This document shows, in pieces, positions 48,471 to 60,449 of a DNA stretch of 64,000 bases. Source of the stretch: Anthostomella pinea (lineage: Eukaryota; Ascomycota; Sordariomycetes; Xylariales; Xylariaceae). Made by a program: the position numbers and the translations under genes. Under the pieces are notes generated by a model that worked only from the letters and a program-made list of their open reading frames with translations, was not told the origin of the DNA and did not search any database. Where the stretch lies: positions 2,790,001-2,854,000 of the forward strand of contig CAUWAG010000012.1 in the NCBI GenBank assembly GCA_963556695.1. The letters run 5' to 3'. The number at the start of each line of letters is the position of its first letter. The stretch's first letter is position 1.

Positions 48471-48896
48471 ATCTCGCGGTGAACATCCTTGCCGGTGAAT
48501 GTCATTCCCATCTGGAAAATCGAATCCTCCATCACGACGCGTCTTAACTGTAATTTTCGCTCATGATGCTCATGATGTTCATGTCCCCAGCAGTAATCAC
48601 AGAACCATTTGGTGTGGATCATACGACCTTTGATCACGACCGTGAGGTGGAAGTGAGCTTTCTGTATAGCTCTGAAGTCCTACCAACCGGAAGCAGCGAA
48701 AGCCGTAGCATCGTAGTGCTTTTAATGGTGCTTTTAATACCAATACGCAGCCCTTTCTTGGTGATTATGCTGCAGGCAGTAGCCTCTAGTAATTGAGGGG
48801 CGTTGGCAGGAAAGCCCACCGCACCCGCGCCTAATTATTTCTAAGCCTACTCCCTTCGGCCATAGCAGTAAAAGTATGGCGTACCTTGCAGTTCAT
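48471..48896 (-). pseudogene. Unrecognised repeated gene, copy iii, fused to the NOV-like fragment
   Basis: It starts ATGAACTGCAAG followed directly by a GTACG donor-like site at 48896, and continues with a frame giving HTKWFCDYCWGHEHHEHHER, then the EDSIFQMGMTFTGKDVHREI segment. The same start and the same HTxWF...CWGHEHH...ENSIFxMGxxFTGKD pattern occur in the two copies at 49421-49880 and 50100-50369. The reading frame passes without a break from this segment into the NOV-like protein near 48460 (48637-47756 is one frame). No domain is recognised. Confidence 0.5.
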
Positions 48897-48948
48897 CACG
48901 TGCTTTGGTGTGACAGGCGGCAGAGAATTTGGAAGGAGTGTATGGCGG

Positions 48949-49076
48949 AGCAAATGTCGATGGCGAAGTAAATCTCGATGACGGAGCGAAGGTCGAGGAC
49001 GAGGCGAAGATCGAAGACGAAGCGAAGATCGATGACGAAGCGAAGATCGATGACGAAGTAAAGGTCGGTGACGAAG
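48949..49076. repeat. 18-bp minisatellite
   Basis: Tandem units of GCGAAGATCGATGACGAA and variants, about six or seven copies. On one strand they would encode AKIDDE-type repeats. They lie in the spacer upstream of repeated gene copy iii. Confidence 0.8.
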
Positions 49077-49420
49077 AAGTCTGTGAGTAGCTAGGTAGAG
49101 AGAGTGGAAGGGAGGGCGTGGAGAATAGCAAGCCAGCAGTTGAGACAGAAGAGATTTCGTGCAGTAGTAAGACATGAAAAGCCAGTACCTTAGGTATCGC
49201 CGTAAGGCATCCAACAGAGGTTTAAGGCATCGATAATTGACACCGCCCACCTCGGTGGCCACACACTTGAATTTTCCTACCATGAATATTCCATCCGCGA
49301 AATTAGCAGCTGAACTCATAGTAAGCCATGCCGTATGAAACCATGTTATCTATATAATAGTATGTATATTCCAGTAACTAATTAATGCGTTTATTAGTTA
49401 TACACTCTGGTTTATTTGTT

Positions 49421-49880
49421 TTATATTTCGCTAGAATTAACAGTACAGGTGAAGGCTATGTTAATATAAACAGTAGACGCAGTAAATAGTTGTTTATTAG
49501 CAATAGAATTCTCGATCTTAACAAGTCTTGGCTTCAAGAGTTGCACCTGGAATGCGTGCCTGGCGCAGTACTCGAAGGTGTCAAACCAGTCGGTATGTAT
49601 TATACGCGTTTCAACCGCGACCGTAAGGTGGAAGTGGGCAGCGTGTATCGCCTTGTAGTTCCGCCACCCCCAGGCGTCAAAAGCCGCGGCTTCATATGCC
49701 AGCTCGTGCTTCTTCAAGAAGCGGTATGTAACGCGTTCCTGGTGCCGGTGCCCAGGGCATAGCTTGTGCTCTTCCGTCGATCGGCGCTGGCAAGGCTGTC
49801 GGCGTACGTACGCCTAGAAATTCGCGAGCCCACTTTCTTATGGCCATAGAATTGAAGATTTTACGTACCTTGCAATTCAT
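49421..49880 (-). pseudogene. Unrecognised repeated gene, copy ii
   Basis: It starts ATGAATTGCAAG then GTACG at 49880, followed by TTCTATGGCC-like sequence shared with copy iii. The frame MKKHELAYEAAAFDAWGW...HAAHFHLTVAVE...HTDWFDTFEYCARH...VKIENSIA aligns along its length with copies i and iii. It ends in an unrelated AT-rich tail. There is no recognisable family. Confidence 0.5.
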
Positions 49881-50099
49881 TGCGTATGATGAAGGATACA
49901 GCATGCACACACCTGCATGCAATGACACTTTATAGCCCGTAGCTGACGAAAGGGTAGAGTGAGCAGAATTTTCAGCCGAACCATATAGATGAGCTGGCAA
50001 GGAGCTGATGATGGAGTGGGTGAATACGATGTGGTGCGGATGAACGCTGAGAAACAATATTGATGAGACAGGTAGAAAAGGCTGGAGAGCGCAGAACGG

Positions 50100-50369
50100 T
50101 AGATGGTCTGGTGTCTCTTGGTTGTCTGCGAAGCAATATGCATTAGTTCGCTTGCCAGGTGCCTCCAGATCTAGGGATTTCATAGCGTTCGCAACGGAGC
50201 GTTCGATCTCCTTATCGGTGTCCTTTCCAGTGAAGGGCCATCCCATAGCGAAAATAGAGTTCTCTAACTCAGCCTGTTTTAGCTGCAGGAGCCACACATG
50301 GTGCTCGTGCCCCCAACACTCTTGATTCAAGTCCGCATGATCACGCATTTTTCGTACCTTGCACTGCAT
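50100..50369 (-). pseudogene. Unrecognised repeated gene, copy i
   Basis: It starts ATGCAGTGCAAG then GTACG at 50369. The frame RDHADLNQECWGHEHHVWLL QLKQAELENSIFAMGWPFTG KDTDKEIERSVANAMKS matches copy iii. Relative to the other two copies it lacks the middle HFHLTV part. After KSLDLEAPGK the frame leaves the shared region. Confidence 0.5.
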
Positions 50370-52700
50370 CGTGTTCCTCGTGGAGTAGTGGAGTGGTGGA
50401 GTGTTATTCAGGTATAGTCGAGCGAAGCGAAAGGCTTAATGCGATTGCTTAGAAGTAATGATTAAAGTCGGCAGAGGTAGGTGGTTTGAAGAGGGTCGCG
50501 GTGCAAAACAAAAAAAATCGTACGAGCGCAGGCTGTGCGGTTTTGGTGCCTTGAATAAGCTATAAGGCATCCAATAAATTTCCAGGCATTAACGTCCGAT
50601 CTAGCCCATTTCGGTTAAGGCATAGTTAATATAACTCTCAGAGGTCTTCCATAGAATAATAGAAGCTTTATAGAGGGGTCAAACGCATGTGCGCCCGGTA
50701 TAATAGGTTTTAAGATTTAGGAATGAATAGCGGCAGATGTGAATTCTATATTCAAGTGGTTGATTTCTCTATCTCCCATACGTAAGATTGGTTATTCCGA
50801 TGTAATATTCTTCGAACGGGCACAAATCCCATGAAGCCGGGTTGAATAGCCAAGATAACCTTTAGGCAGCACGTATATATGAGTAGGTAGGCAAGGAGCC
50901 GGTGAGGAAGAGTTAGGGACGTGCCGGTTTAAGAGACACCATCTTGTGATTATGTCAGGGGAGAGAAGGGTTTGATACATCTGCCTTGAACAGTAGGTCT
51001 TCACTGAGTAAGGAAATATGGCTTGGTGTATTCGTGATGGGTAAATTCAGGATTGGGCAGATGGTTGGGCTTATATATGCAATGAAAGGTTTCCCGCTGG
51101 AGGGCCATGGTCTCCCTGGGAGTTGATTGCCATGGATTGGAGTGTGGTAAAACAACTGAGGCATCCGATGTGCAACCACGAAGGCTATGTTTGGACCGAG
51201 CAGGGAAGGAATTGCTGAGGACATATTTAAGGGGCATAATCTTGGGCAATTAGCGCCATATTTGAGTCACACACTTGACGGTTTCGAGCACCATGTCCAG
51301 GCCTGGCTTCATTCTGTATTTGCACTCGGTATTGGATATGCATCATACGAGGTGGGACACATATCAAAGCCACTATCACACCTCTATCAAGTGACATTCT
51401 GGCAGTTGTACAGTACTTCGACATGGAGAGCACGAGGGGAGTCATCCTGATACTCCGCAGTCACTAAGGTTAGTGCGGTACCGAGCCCCCTTTCTCCACG
51501 CAAGATGGACTAACTCGGACAAGGATCCCAGGTCAGAACAATCTAGCTTTCATGTGAGATGACGACAGATCACCCATGGGCGGGCACATGCAGTAGACGG
51601 GTGGCACACTCCAAGGAATCGGGCATTCTCAACCTACCAAGCCTCCTAGCTGAGCAGGCTGAGGACGCTGAGGGGTGCCTTTAGCGTACCGCAAATGCCG
51701 CATTCCTCGCGAAGTCGGCGGCTCGTGAAAGGTGCTTCAGGGTCTGTGGAGCGCTGATAGTGATACGGTGCAGCGTTGCGAGTCAGGGCTGCGGCTGGCG
51801 AGCTTGGATCTAGATCCGGTGGAACGGGGCACGTTGGGACGGCCTTGGACGGCTCAGGTCGATCAGGTGCTTCGGCTCAAGCGACGTCGAGGACTTGAAA
51901 GACGCACCAAAGCTATCTGACGCACGGCTCAGGGGCTGATTACAAGACGTGCGTTCTCAGCCAGCCATGAGCCCTGGCGTGTTGAAGGAATAGGACGTAG
52001 GTATTTGGATGGGTGAGGCCCGATAAGTTAAAGGGATAAAGTTATCGGGGTCTGTCGTCCGTCAAGGTTTCAGGGGAAGGAATAGGCTCAAAGTTACGTC
52101 GATGCCAGAAAACCCAAACACAAGTCAAACCAGTGTCTCGGTAACTGGCAGACTTCCACTGCATACCTAACAACTATCGCGTCACCCGACAAAAAGCCTC
52201 ACTTCGTCGTAGACGCCGGTCAAAGACAGCGCACACTGACACGTCATTTGACTCGGCAACCCCTCACTCTATCCTCAAGACAACGACGCCGTTCCGTCCA
52301 TCTGATCTATCTGAGGCGACATTGTCCAAGGATGACGTTAGCGGGAGTGCGTGGCTTGGCCTTTGACTGGGGCAGGTCCAGATGGTGCAGATCCCGCCAT
52401 CGCCTAAGGATGATGGATCCCACGAATCACGGGGGGTTCAACGGTCTGGGCGGGCCTCCATGGACCCTGGCACAGACCTGAGGACCAGCTTCATCCTGTC
52501 TGCCTGTCTTCGGGCGGGTGCTGAATCAGGTTTCTAGCCACACCCGCCGCTGCCTTCCATCATGTTGGCCGCCACAACACACGTTGACTGGGCCTGCGGG
52601 CCTGGCTCGTGCCTGGTATGATCTCACGAGGCATCGAGGCTCGCTACGTCACATCCCGTGGCCCCGTGGCATGTGAGATCGAGAGATCGGGAAGGGAGGG
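50370..52700. other. Intergenic, no supported gene
   Basis: About 2.3 kb with only short overlapping frames. No repeat structure, tRNA or recognisable protein motif is visible. Composition is balanced from 51.5 kb on. Confidence 0.6.
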
Positions 52701-52897
52701 CTGACTTGTAGATATAAGGCGAAGCCCCTACCCCGAGATTGGAGTCTTCTTTCTGACCTCCATTCAAACATCAATCAAACACACAAACAGTTCATCAATC
52801 AACTCCACGACCATAGAGAATCAGTCAGATTTCTCTCATACGAACGCACCACACAACTACTTCACACAAAACCAAAACAAACCCATCAAACATCAAA
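52701..52897 (+). promoter_or_regulatory. Probable promoter and leader of the glycine-rich gene
   Basis: A TATA-like GATATAAGG lies at 52711-52719. A pyrimidine stretch (TCTTCTTTCTGACCTCC) and a C/A-rich, G-poor leader (CAAACA units) run up to the ATG, with CATCAAAATGG as the start context. This is the pattern of strongly expressed fungal genes. Confidence 0.45.
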
Positions 52898-53233
52898 ATG
52901 GCTGGTCTCCTCGGCGGTCTCGACAACGTCCTGACGGGCGGCGAGAAGGAGCAGGGCCAGGGCGGCCTCGTCGGCGGCCTCGGCGGCGCCGTCGGCAACA
53001 CGACCCAGGGTCTCGGCAAGGGCCTGAACGGAATCACATCAGGCGTCGGCAGTGCCGTCGGCCAGACAACTGAGGGCGTCGGCAACGCTGCCGGCGGCGT
53101 CGGAAAGGGTGTTGGAGGTGCTGTTGGCGGTATTGGCAGCAGCGTCGGCGGCGCTGCTGGTGGTGCTGGTGGTGCTGGTGGCCAGGGCGGCGCTTCAAAG
53201 CAGGGCGGTGGCTTCAAGGGCTACGGTATCTAA
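52898..53233 (+). CDS. Small glycine-rich repetitive protein
   Basis: One exon of 111 codons. Over a third of the residues are glycine in imperfect units of the type GLGKGLNG, GVGSAVGQTTEGVGNAAGGV and GKGVGGAVGGIGSSVGGAAGG, ending KQGGGFKGYGI. There is no signal peptide or membrane segment. The G/A/V-rich heptad-like pattern resembles amphipathic stress or LEA-like small proteins, but no family can be fixed. Strong codon bias (mostly GGC, GTC, AAG) and the C/A-rich leader suggest high expression. The reverse strand has a long Pro-rich open frame that is only the shadow of this repeat. Confidence 0.75.
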   Translation: MAGLLGGLDNVLTGGEKEQGQGGLVGGLGGAVGNTTQGLGKGLNGITSGVGSAVGQTTEGVGNAAGGVGKGVGGAVGGIGSSVGGAAGGAGGAGGQGGASKQGGGFKGYGI

Positions 53234-53807
53234 GGACAGGGTTGATGGGAGCAGGACGTATCATGAATATGTACGAATAATGTACTGGGATTGGACAAGG
53301 GGGATATAAGCGACAATAAGGTGAAGCAATCAACATCTACATACTACCATCATGGTCTTCTGTGGTATAGACGGTGCACCCTTCGCGTCGCCGATGTTGT
53401 CAGCCATATATTGTGTTATGGATAGCAGATCATGGACTTGTATCCCCCCCCCTTTTATTCGCGCGTGAAGCATGGGACCTCTCCAATGAGTGAAGGTGTA
53501 ACGATTCCCAACGAGTTTGATCGAAGGGTCCGTGTCTAATCAACAGTCCGTTTTATCATGACAAGAGAATAGCTAAAATGATCCGATCAGCAATTGAATA
53601 CCGTCCAAGAACCTTGGTCGAACGATAACTCGGTCGTCTTGATGATGCGATAGTGGTTCTACATACATGTACCATTCCAACAGTGTGGCTTTCTTGGTGG
53701 TATTCATCGGGGCTGAAGGCGTGGCTTGACCGACCACCGGTCCGCCGTCCAAACTGTCCGCGGGGTTGGTCTTCTTCCGTTCTTCAGCAATACCACGCCC
53801 TTGACCC
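53234..53807. other. Intergenic, no supported gene
   Basis: 3' region of the glycine-rich gene and short promoter space of the COG5 gene. No motif seen. Confidence 0.6.
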
Positions 53808-55181
53808 ATGATGGAAGACAATGGTGAAGAAGACGTGTCGTACATTGACTACGAAACCTTTCTCGACCCCGGCTTCAGCCCCTCCTCTTTCGCCAACAAT
53901 CTCGTGCTTGCGACAAACAACCCGACCGACACCCCGCTAGACCTGTCGACGCCGCTCTCCAAGGTCCTCTTCGACGCCCAAGAGGTCGACTCGCACATCG
54001 ACCTCCTCACAACCCGCTCCGCCGTCGCCCTCCTTTCCCATACCAGAGACCAGACCGAAGCCAGCACGCGCATAATATCCGAGATCGACAGCCAGGTCAA
54101 GAGTTTGAACGACAGCTACAAGCAGCTGGAGAAGGAGGTCATACAGAAACATGCCGAAGCCGACGAAGTGCGCCAGGTCGCCTCGCGCCTGTGGGACACC
54201 CTCAAACTCGGCAGATCAGTCGGTCGATGTCTGCAACTGGGCCGACAGCTAGAGGTGCAGCACGCAGAGATAGCCAGCGCAGCGGCAGGCGGGAAGAAGG
54301 AGGACCACCGCGCTCTCGTGCGGTGCGCCCACACCCTGATCTCTCTGCGAGAAATCCTCGAGTACCGGGCACCCGACGAAGAAGGGCACGGCCTGGAGAA
54401 GGTCGACGCCATCGGGAGTCTGCAAGACACTGTCATCGCGCCGATTGAGCGGTCGGTGAGGAGGACCGCCGAGCAGATCATACGGGAGTTCACGATCGGA
54501 TCCGCCTCGGGCACGACTACGTTTGCGCAGAGCGAGGAGACCAAGGCGCGGACTATATCGGCGGCCGTTACACTGTACCTGATATCACCAACTTCCGGCA
54601 CGAAACCCGACAGGTGGGTTCCCCAGTTGCTTCTACAGGCGTTGGAGGTCTACCTGCGGAACGCATTACAAAGTTCCATCGCATCACTGGCCCGGTCCCT
54701 CGCGACGCTCCCGTCCCTTGAACGAACCCTAGCCGAAGTGGCGGCGCGCTGCCAGAACATCATCGCGCTGGCGATTATCCTCGAGACGACCAAAGCCCCG
54801 GCCCATCCGCTCGTACTGCCATCGCCTACCAAACACGGCTCCGGCTCCGAGAAGAAGGACAACCTCCTGCAGCCGCTCCTGACCTACCTCGAGACGGGTT
54901 CGCTCGCGTCGTATTTCTGGAGGACCATGGCGAGCAGCCTGGCGCCGCGCGTCCAGGAGATCGTCAACCGGGGCGGCGTGTCGGCGCGGACGTTGAAGTC
55001 GAATCGTAATGGTGTGGGAGAGGCTATACGCGAGTGCGTTATCCGTGGCAGCCAGCCTCCCAGTGCGGTGGCTACGAACAAAGGTCGGGCTGCTGCGAAG
55101 GGAGAGGCGGAGAAGAGCGGTGGGTGGGATCGCGAGGTGGCGGTCATGGTTGGCAGCGTCGTGGGCAATCTGGGCCGGTGA
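53808..55181 (+). CDS. COG5: Conserved oligomeric Golgi complex subunit 5
   Basis: A single exon of 457 codons. The N-terminus has the fungal Cog5 signature (SYIDYETFLDPGFSPSSFANNLVLATNNPTDTPLDLSTPLSKVLFDAQEVDSHI, seen in parts), followed by a predicted coiled coil (SEIDSQVKSLNDSYKQLEKE VIQKHAEADEVRQVASRLWD) and helical repeats with SLREILEYRAPDEEGHGLEK. The length is typical of ascomycete Cog5. It is a tether of lobe B of the COG complex, needed for retrograde vesicle traffic and glycosyltransferase retention in the Golgi. Start: two ATGs in a row at 53808 and 53811. No damage is visible, and the gene sits in a segment free of mobile elements. Confidence 0.85.
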   Translation: MMEDNGEEDVSYIDYETFLDPGFSPSSFANNLVLATNNPTDTPLDLSTPLSKVLFDAQEVDSHIDLLTTRSAVALLSHTRDQTEASTRIISEIDSQVKSLNDSYKQLEKEVIQKHAEADEVRQVASRLWDTLKLGRSVGRCLQLGRQLEVQHAEIASAAAGGKKEDHRALVRCAHTLISLREILEYRAPDEEGHGLEKVDAIGSLQDTVIAPIERSVRRTAEQIIREFTIGSASGTTTFAQSEETKARTISAAVTLYLISPTSGTKPDRWVPQLLLQALEVYLRNALQSSIASLARSLATLPSLERTLAEVAARCQNIIALAIILETTKAPAHPLVLPSPTKHGSGSEKKDNLLQPLLTYLETGSLASYFWRTMASSLAPRVQEIVNRGGVSARTLKSNRNGVGEAIRECVIRGSQPPSAVATNKGRAAAKGEAEKSGGWDREVAVMVGSVVGNLGR

Positions 55182-57308
55182 TGAGAAATTGGTGCGAGCT
55201 GGTTGACGTCCTACTCATTCACGATCGAGCGCGCTGGGGAAGTAGCTGTCAATAATGTGTCCTACTACACCGACTTCAACGACGGCGACCCGGATGCCTC
55301 AAGACTGGTTAAATATGGACCAAGCCAAGTAGTATCTGGTGCTTTCAGTCCCCCATACACGGCAGTCATCACGAAGACCATCATGGGCCTGGCTCGTTTC
55401 TTCAGCCCATCTCTCGACAGTATCCACGAGGCCTCCACACGTCCCGTGGTCGGTATACGGACATGTCTAGGCAGACAGCTTCTGTTTGTTCTGTTTGCGG
55501 GTTCAGGGACGATACTACGAATTGAATTAGATTCTCGTGGCTCACACCGGGGTGGACCAAGAAGACTTGAACAATATGAGAACGGCATATGGCGTGTGAT
55601 GACCATGATACTACTGACTGCTAGTTTGTGATATCTACCTGGCATCCCGCGCTGGCACGTTGGTGGCTTGACGGACGGACGGACGGAAGGGCGGAGAGTC
55701 AACCTTGGAAGCTTCAATGTTCCGAGTCGTGCTGCTACCGGTTAGTGTTGCGCATGGTTCAGGGCAAGACATTGACCATGGTGGCAGGTAAACGGTTCTA
55801 GCATTTTAGCATTTCATTAGCAAGCAGCCTCGACCCGACCTGCTGGCCAGAGCCTCGAACTCAAAAATACCTAGGTACGCTCGACGACCTGCAAGACCCG
55901 GAAAGACCTGGAGCGGTTGCGGTGGAGAAGGTGCCCGGTATTCCATCGGTGCTACTTCCAGACAAGCGTCAGTCGCCAGTTGTTCTCTTTGTGCCCTTCT
56001 CCAGTCAACTGGACCGGTGTCCCCCTTTTTCCCGTGTCATAGTTCATCTTTAAAAACCTAGGAGGCCCTCTACCTATCCAATCTTATCCATTATTATTAA
56101 CCTCTAGTCCTACAACCTCTCTCGCCATACTCCCGTCCCCTCCGACGTGCTGCTGTCTGTTCCGCCCACACGACATCGTGACGACCTCACTCTCCCTGCT
56201 GCTGTCACACCAGACTCGATCGTCGACGACGTTGTTTGTTGTTTGTTGTTTGTCGGCTGAGCCCCGACGCTCGCTTTGATCTGACCAGGATCTATTTATA
56301 CCGCGACTGCTGTTACATCGGCTACGTCATTCCTTCAGGTACGTAGGTCTGTGTGACATGTTGCATGTTGCATGCGTCTGCCTATGTTGGGCCTGTCTCT
56401 GGGGCATTCGTGATTCTGGCTTCATCGTGCTCTGGTCCATTGGTCCATTGGTCGGTGCTCTTCCCAGAACGCCGGTACCCCTGCCCGTCGTCGCCAATGG
56501 GATTGGGTCGAGCTGACGGGGGAGCTTCCTACGGGATTCTTGTTCTTGAAATGGGCAACACGAAAGGTGGCCGCTTGATCACCAGTTCCCTCGCTTCCTC
56601 ATTCACTCCCGCCCTTCTTCATCTCACCGTCTGTCTCTTCCCCGTCGTGCTTTTCCGCATCTTCAGCTTCACTTCTCGTGTCAGAAACGCAGGCGACGGA
56701 GACACAGAAGAGAAAAAGAAGAGGAGAGAGTTACAGACGAGAGGAGACCAACCATCCGTTTATTCTCTTCCCATTCCCTGCCCAATTGAACACCTATCCA
56801 TCGGCCTGCACAGCACACAGCACACTGCACACTGCACAGCACATGCATCTGCAATCCAGGAACAACCGGATCGAACCGACCGTCGCTCGTTAGGCTGCAG
56901 CTGAGGGCTTTATCATTGGTCCATAGGCGTCGCATCTCCATCCCAACCGTCGCCCAGGAGCAAAACCTCCAGCTTTGCGTCCAAACCGCCAAACCGCTCC
57001 ATTGCCCCACCAAGATACCCAGATTTTGTTCCATCATAGGGCGCAAACCTCACTACAAGCTCTGTTGTTCTTCCGGAGCTTCGTCTCAGCTCCAGTGTTC
57101 CGCCGGGTCCTTCTTGCAGCAATCCCTCGTCACAAGCTCCACCAACATTGCATTGCACTTCTTACCGCTCTTTAGTTGCCCTCAGCCCTTCGTTGTCGTA
57201 TTTGCCCTCGTCTGCGTTTTGCTACTCCGCGCTGTCATATACCTTTACTCTGCAATTCTCACAAGACGCATTCAATTTTCAGTTTCGCACGCGCAAAGCT
57301 AAGCAGTC
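55182..57308. other. Intergenic and probable long leader of the TPS2 gene
   Basis: No supported gene. The last ~1 kb is pyrimidine-rich (CTTCCCC, CTCTTCCC) with several short upstream frames, so a long 5' leader or promoter of the downstream gene is likely. A CAGCACACAGCACACTGCAC-type short repeat lies at 56810-56845. Confidence 0.5.
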
Positions 57309-60300
57309 ATGGCAGACAATCCCGAACCCCTCAAGGGCATTCGAGTCCAGACCATCGTGCACGAGGCCGAAGAGACTTCGCTTTCTCCAAGAGGTTCCCT
57401 CGGCGAACGGCCTGGCTCTGCAGGCGAGGATACGCCTTCGGCCGAACTACCACCGCATCAGCGGCCCTCCATCACGAACATCCCTGTAACACCGGGTATC
57501 CATCTCTCGACCTATCTTTCGTCGCGAAGAGGTTCGAGAGAGGTTGAGAGTCCGAGCTACTTCACCCAGAACCCCAGCAGACACGATCGCTCCTTTGCCG
57601 AAACACCGCACCGGATAGTCACCTCTCCTGGCCAAATAGCCAATACGGGTAGGCCTACGTCCCCGACCGACTTGATTCGAGGTGTCATGACGGGCGAGGA
57701 GGTCCTGAAGCGCATGAGCTTGACCTCTCGCCGCAGAGAATCTATCTCGGATATCCAGTCCGCCGCCCCGGATCTGGCTCTGACCGGCAACATCATCTCG
57801 GCTACTTGGACAACACCGCGCGCCTTCAAGTACCGCAAGAATGGCCAATGGGTGAGTTCAGCATCTGTCTCTCTCTTCGTCCTCGTAAAGGGATACTAAC
57901 AATGACTAGGACTTGGGTTCTCGCCATGGCCAGTCGGCCCTGTCCGACTCCTTTGCCTACCTCTCCTCCGACCAGGCCCCCTGGAACAATACCGTAGTCG
58001 CCTGGACCGGCGAGATCGACTCCCCCTTCGACGGCTCGTCACCCCCTGATACACCACCTGACAACACCACCGCCATTCCCGGTCTTAGCCATCTCTCCGC
58101 CCCGGTACCACTCAGCGGGGAGATGCCTCCTACACCACCTGATGTCGATGGCCTGTGGATTTCGCGCGAACATCAGAAGCAGCTCGAGCACCAGCTCTCG
58201 CATGATAAGCGCATCAAGACCGTTCCCGTGTGGCTTGCTGATGAGGACGAGATGAGCGACGAGGGTATCACGTTGAACGATCAGGGACGCTGGAGGCGCT
58301 ACGCCGAGCATGAGCTATACCCCTTGTTGCACTACAAGCAACACGAGCCTACCGATGGACGATCCGAGCGCATCGAATGGGCCAACTTCTACCGAGCCAA
58401 CCTGGCCTTCGCCAACAAGATCCTCGAGATCTACAAGCCAGGCGATGTTGTCGTGATCCACGATTACTACCTTATGTTGCTCCCTGGTATGCTGCGCCAG
58501 AAGCTGCCCAACATGTATATCTCGTTCTTCCTGCACTGCCCCTTCCCGAGTAGCGAATTCTTGCGTTGCTTGCCGCGAAGAAAGGAGGTGCTTGAGGGAC
58601 TCCTCGGAAGCAACATGGTAGGATTCCAGTCGTACAGCTACTCGCGTCATTTCGCCAGCTGCTGCACTCGCATCCTCGACTTCCCATCCGACTCTATTGG
58701 CGTAGAGGCTTACGGGACGCGCGTTGAACTTGGAGTTTTCCCCATTGGAATCGACGCTCCGAGGATCGAGAAAATGGCGTGGGATAAGGACGTCACGGAG
58801 AAGTACGAAGCTCTCAAGAAGCTCTACAAGGGCAAGCAGATTATTGTGGGCCGTGACCGTCTGGATAGTGTCCGCGGCGTGGCCCAGAAACTGATGGCAT
58901 TCGAGAGGTTCCTCGAATTGTATCCCGAGTGGCGAGAGAAGGTTGTCCTGATCCAAGTCACGTCCCCCACCAGCATCGAAGAAGAGCGAGAGGACAAGGA
59001 GAACAAGATTGCAGGCCGCGTCAACGAGCTGGTCATGAAGATCAACGGCGCTTACGGCAGTCTGGGATTCTCACCGGTGCAACATTACCCGCAGTATCTT
59101 GCACCCGACGAGTACTTTGCGCTGCTGCGGGCCGCCGACGTGGGCTTGATCACCTCGGTGCGTGACGGTATGAACACTACTAGTCTTGAGTACGTCATGT
59201 GCCAACGTGACACCCACGGCCCTCTGATCTTGTCCGAGTTCAGTGGAACTGCGGGAAGTCTGCGGGATGCAATCCATATCAACCCGTGGGACCTCAGCAA
59301 CGTCGCCAAGCAGATCAATAATGCTCTGACCATGTCGGCCGAAAAGCGCCATTCCATGCAAGCCAACCTCTACCACCACGTCACGACGCAGACCGTTCAA
59401 AGCTGGATCGCCAAGTTCCTTCGCAAGCTTGTCGGCACCCTGGCGTCCACCAAGAACGACAACTCGACGCCTCTGCTGGACCCCACGGTAATGCTCAAGC
59501 AGTATCGCGCGGCCGGAAAGCGCCTGTTCATGTTTGACTACGATGGCACGCTCACCCCCATTGTGAGAGACCCCCAGTCAGCGCTGCCGTCGGAACGGGT
59601 CATCAAGAGCCTGAAAGCCCTGGCAGCGGACCACCGCAATGCCGTCTGGATTATCTCTGGCAGAGATCAGGATTTCCTGCAGCAGCATCTTGGCCACATC
59701 TCGGAACTGGGATTCAGCGCGGAGCATGGAAGTTTCATTCGACACCCTGGCGAGAGCACTTGGGAGAACTTGGCCGAGACAGTCGACATGGCCTGGCAAG
59801 CAGAGGTTGTGGAGGTCTTCCAAAAGTACACGGATCGCGTTCCAGGTTAGTCTCGCTGTGCTTTTTTCGCGTCTACCTCCAGGATTCTAACCAGGCGCTA
59901 GGGTCATTCATCGAGCGCAAACGCTGCGCGCTTACTTGGCATTACCGCCAAGCTGATGCCGACCTAGGCCTTCAGACATCGTATGCGGTTCATAAGGAGC
60001 TGGAAGCAACAGTAGGCAAGAAATGGGACGTCGACGTGATGAAGGGCAAGGCCAATCTCGAAGTTCGGCCCACCTTCATCAATAAGGGGGAGATTGCCAA
60101 GCGCCTCGTCCGCGACTACAGCTCGGATATCGCCCACGTGGCCGGCAAGCCCGTAGAAGGCAAACTGGAGTTTGTGTTCTGTGCTGGTGACGATTTCACC
60201 GACGAAGACATGTTCCGCGCCCTGAACGGCGTCAATGACGCGAGCGTTGTCAGAGACCACATCTTCACGGTCTCGGTCGGTGCCAGCAAGAAGGTCACTC

Positions 60301-60449
60301 TCGCCAAGTGGCACGTGCTGGAACCTGAAGACGTCCTCGAGAGCATGGCACTGCTTGCCGGCGTCGGCCTCAGCGGCGACCCTGGCGAGCAGCTGAGCGC
60401 GGTCAACATGGCTACCGTGGCTGGGGTCGACGGCAAGGTGCCCGAGTGA
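57309..60449 (+). CDS. tps2: Trehalose-6-phosphate phosphatase (TPS2-type)
   Basis: Three exons, 57309-57851, 57910-59845 and 59902-60449, give 1008 residues. Introns are 58 and 56 bp with CTAAC branch sites. An N-terminal Ser-rich extension is followed by a GT20 synthase-like domain (VVIHDYYLMLLPGMLRQ, ISFFLHCPFPSSE, GSNMVGFQSYSYSRHF, VFPIGIDAPRI) and then a C-terminal HAD phosphatase domain: LFMFDYDGTLTP near residue 722 with the DxD nucleophile, IISGRDQDFL, and CAGDDFTDEDMF near 920. The synthase acceptor loop is DGMNTTSLEY where active synthases have DGMNLVSYE, as in fungal TPS2. It removes phosphate from trehalose-6-phosphate, the last step of trehalose synthesis, in the cytosol. The gene looks intact. 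Confidence 0.93.

Noticed and set aside
52825..53217. Proline-rich minus-strand frame opposite the glycine-rich gene
   Set aside because: It is the antisense of GGC/GTC repeats, and the plus strand has the start context, leader and codon bias.
55203..55631. 142-codon frame after COG5
   Set aside because: No similarity or motif. It overlaps a long antisense frame and the 3' region of COG5.
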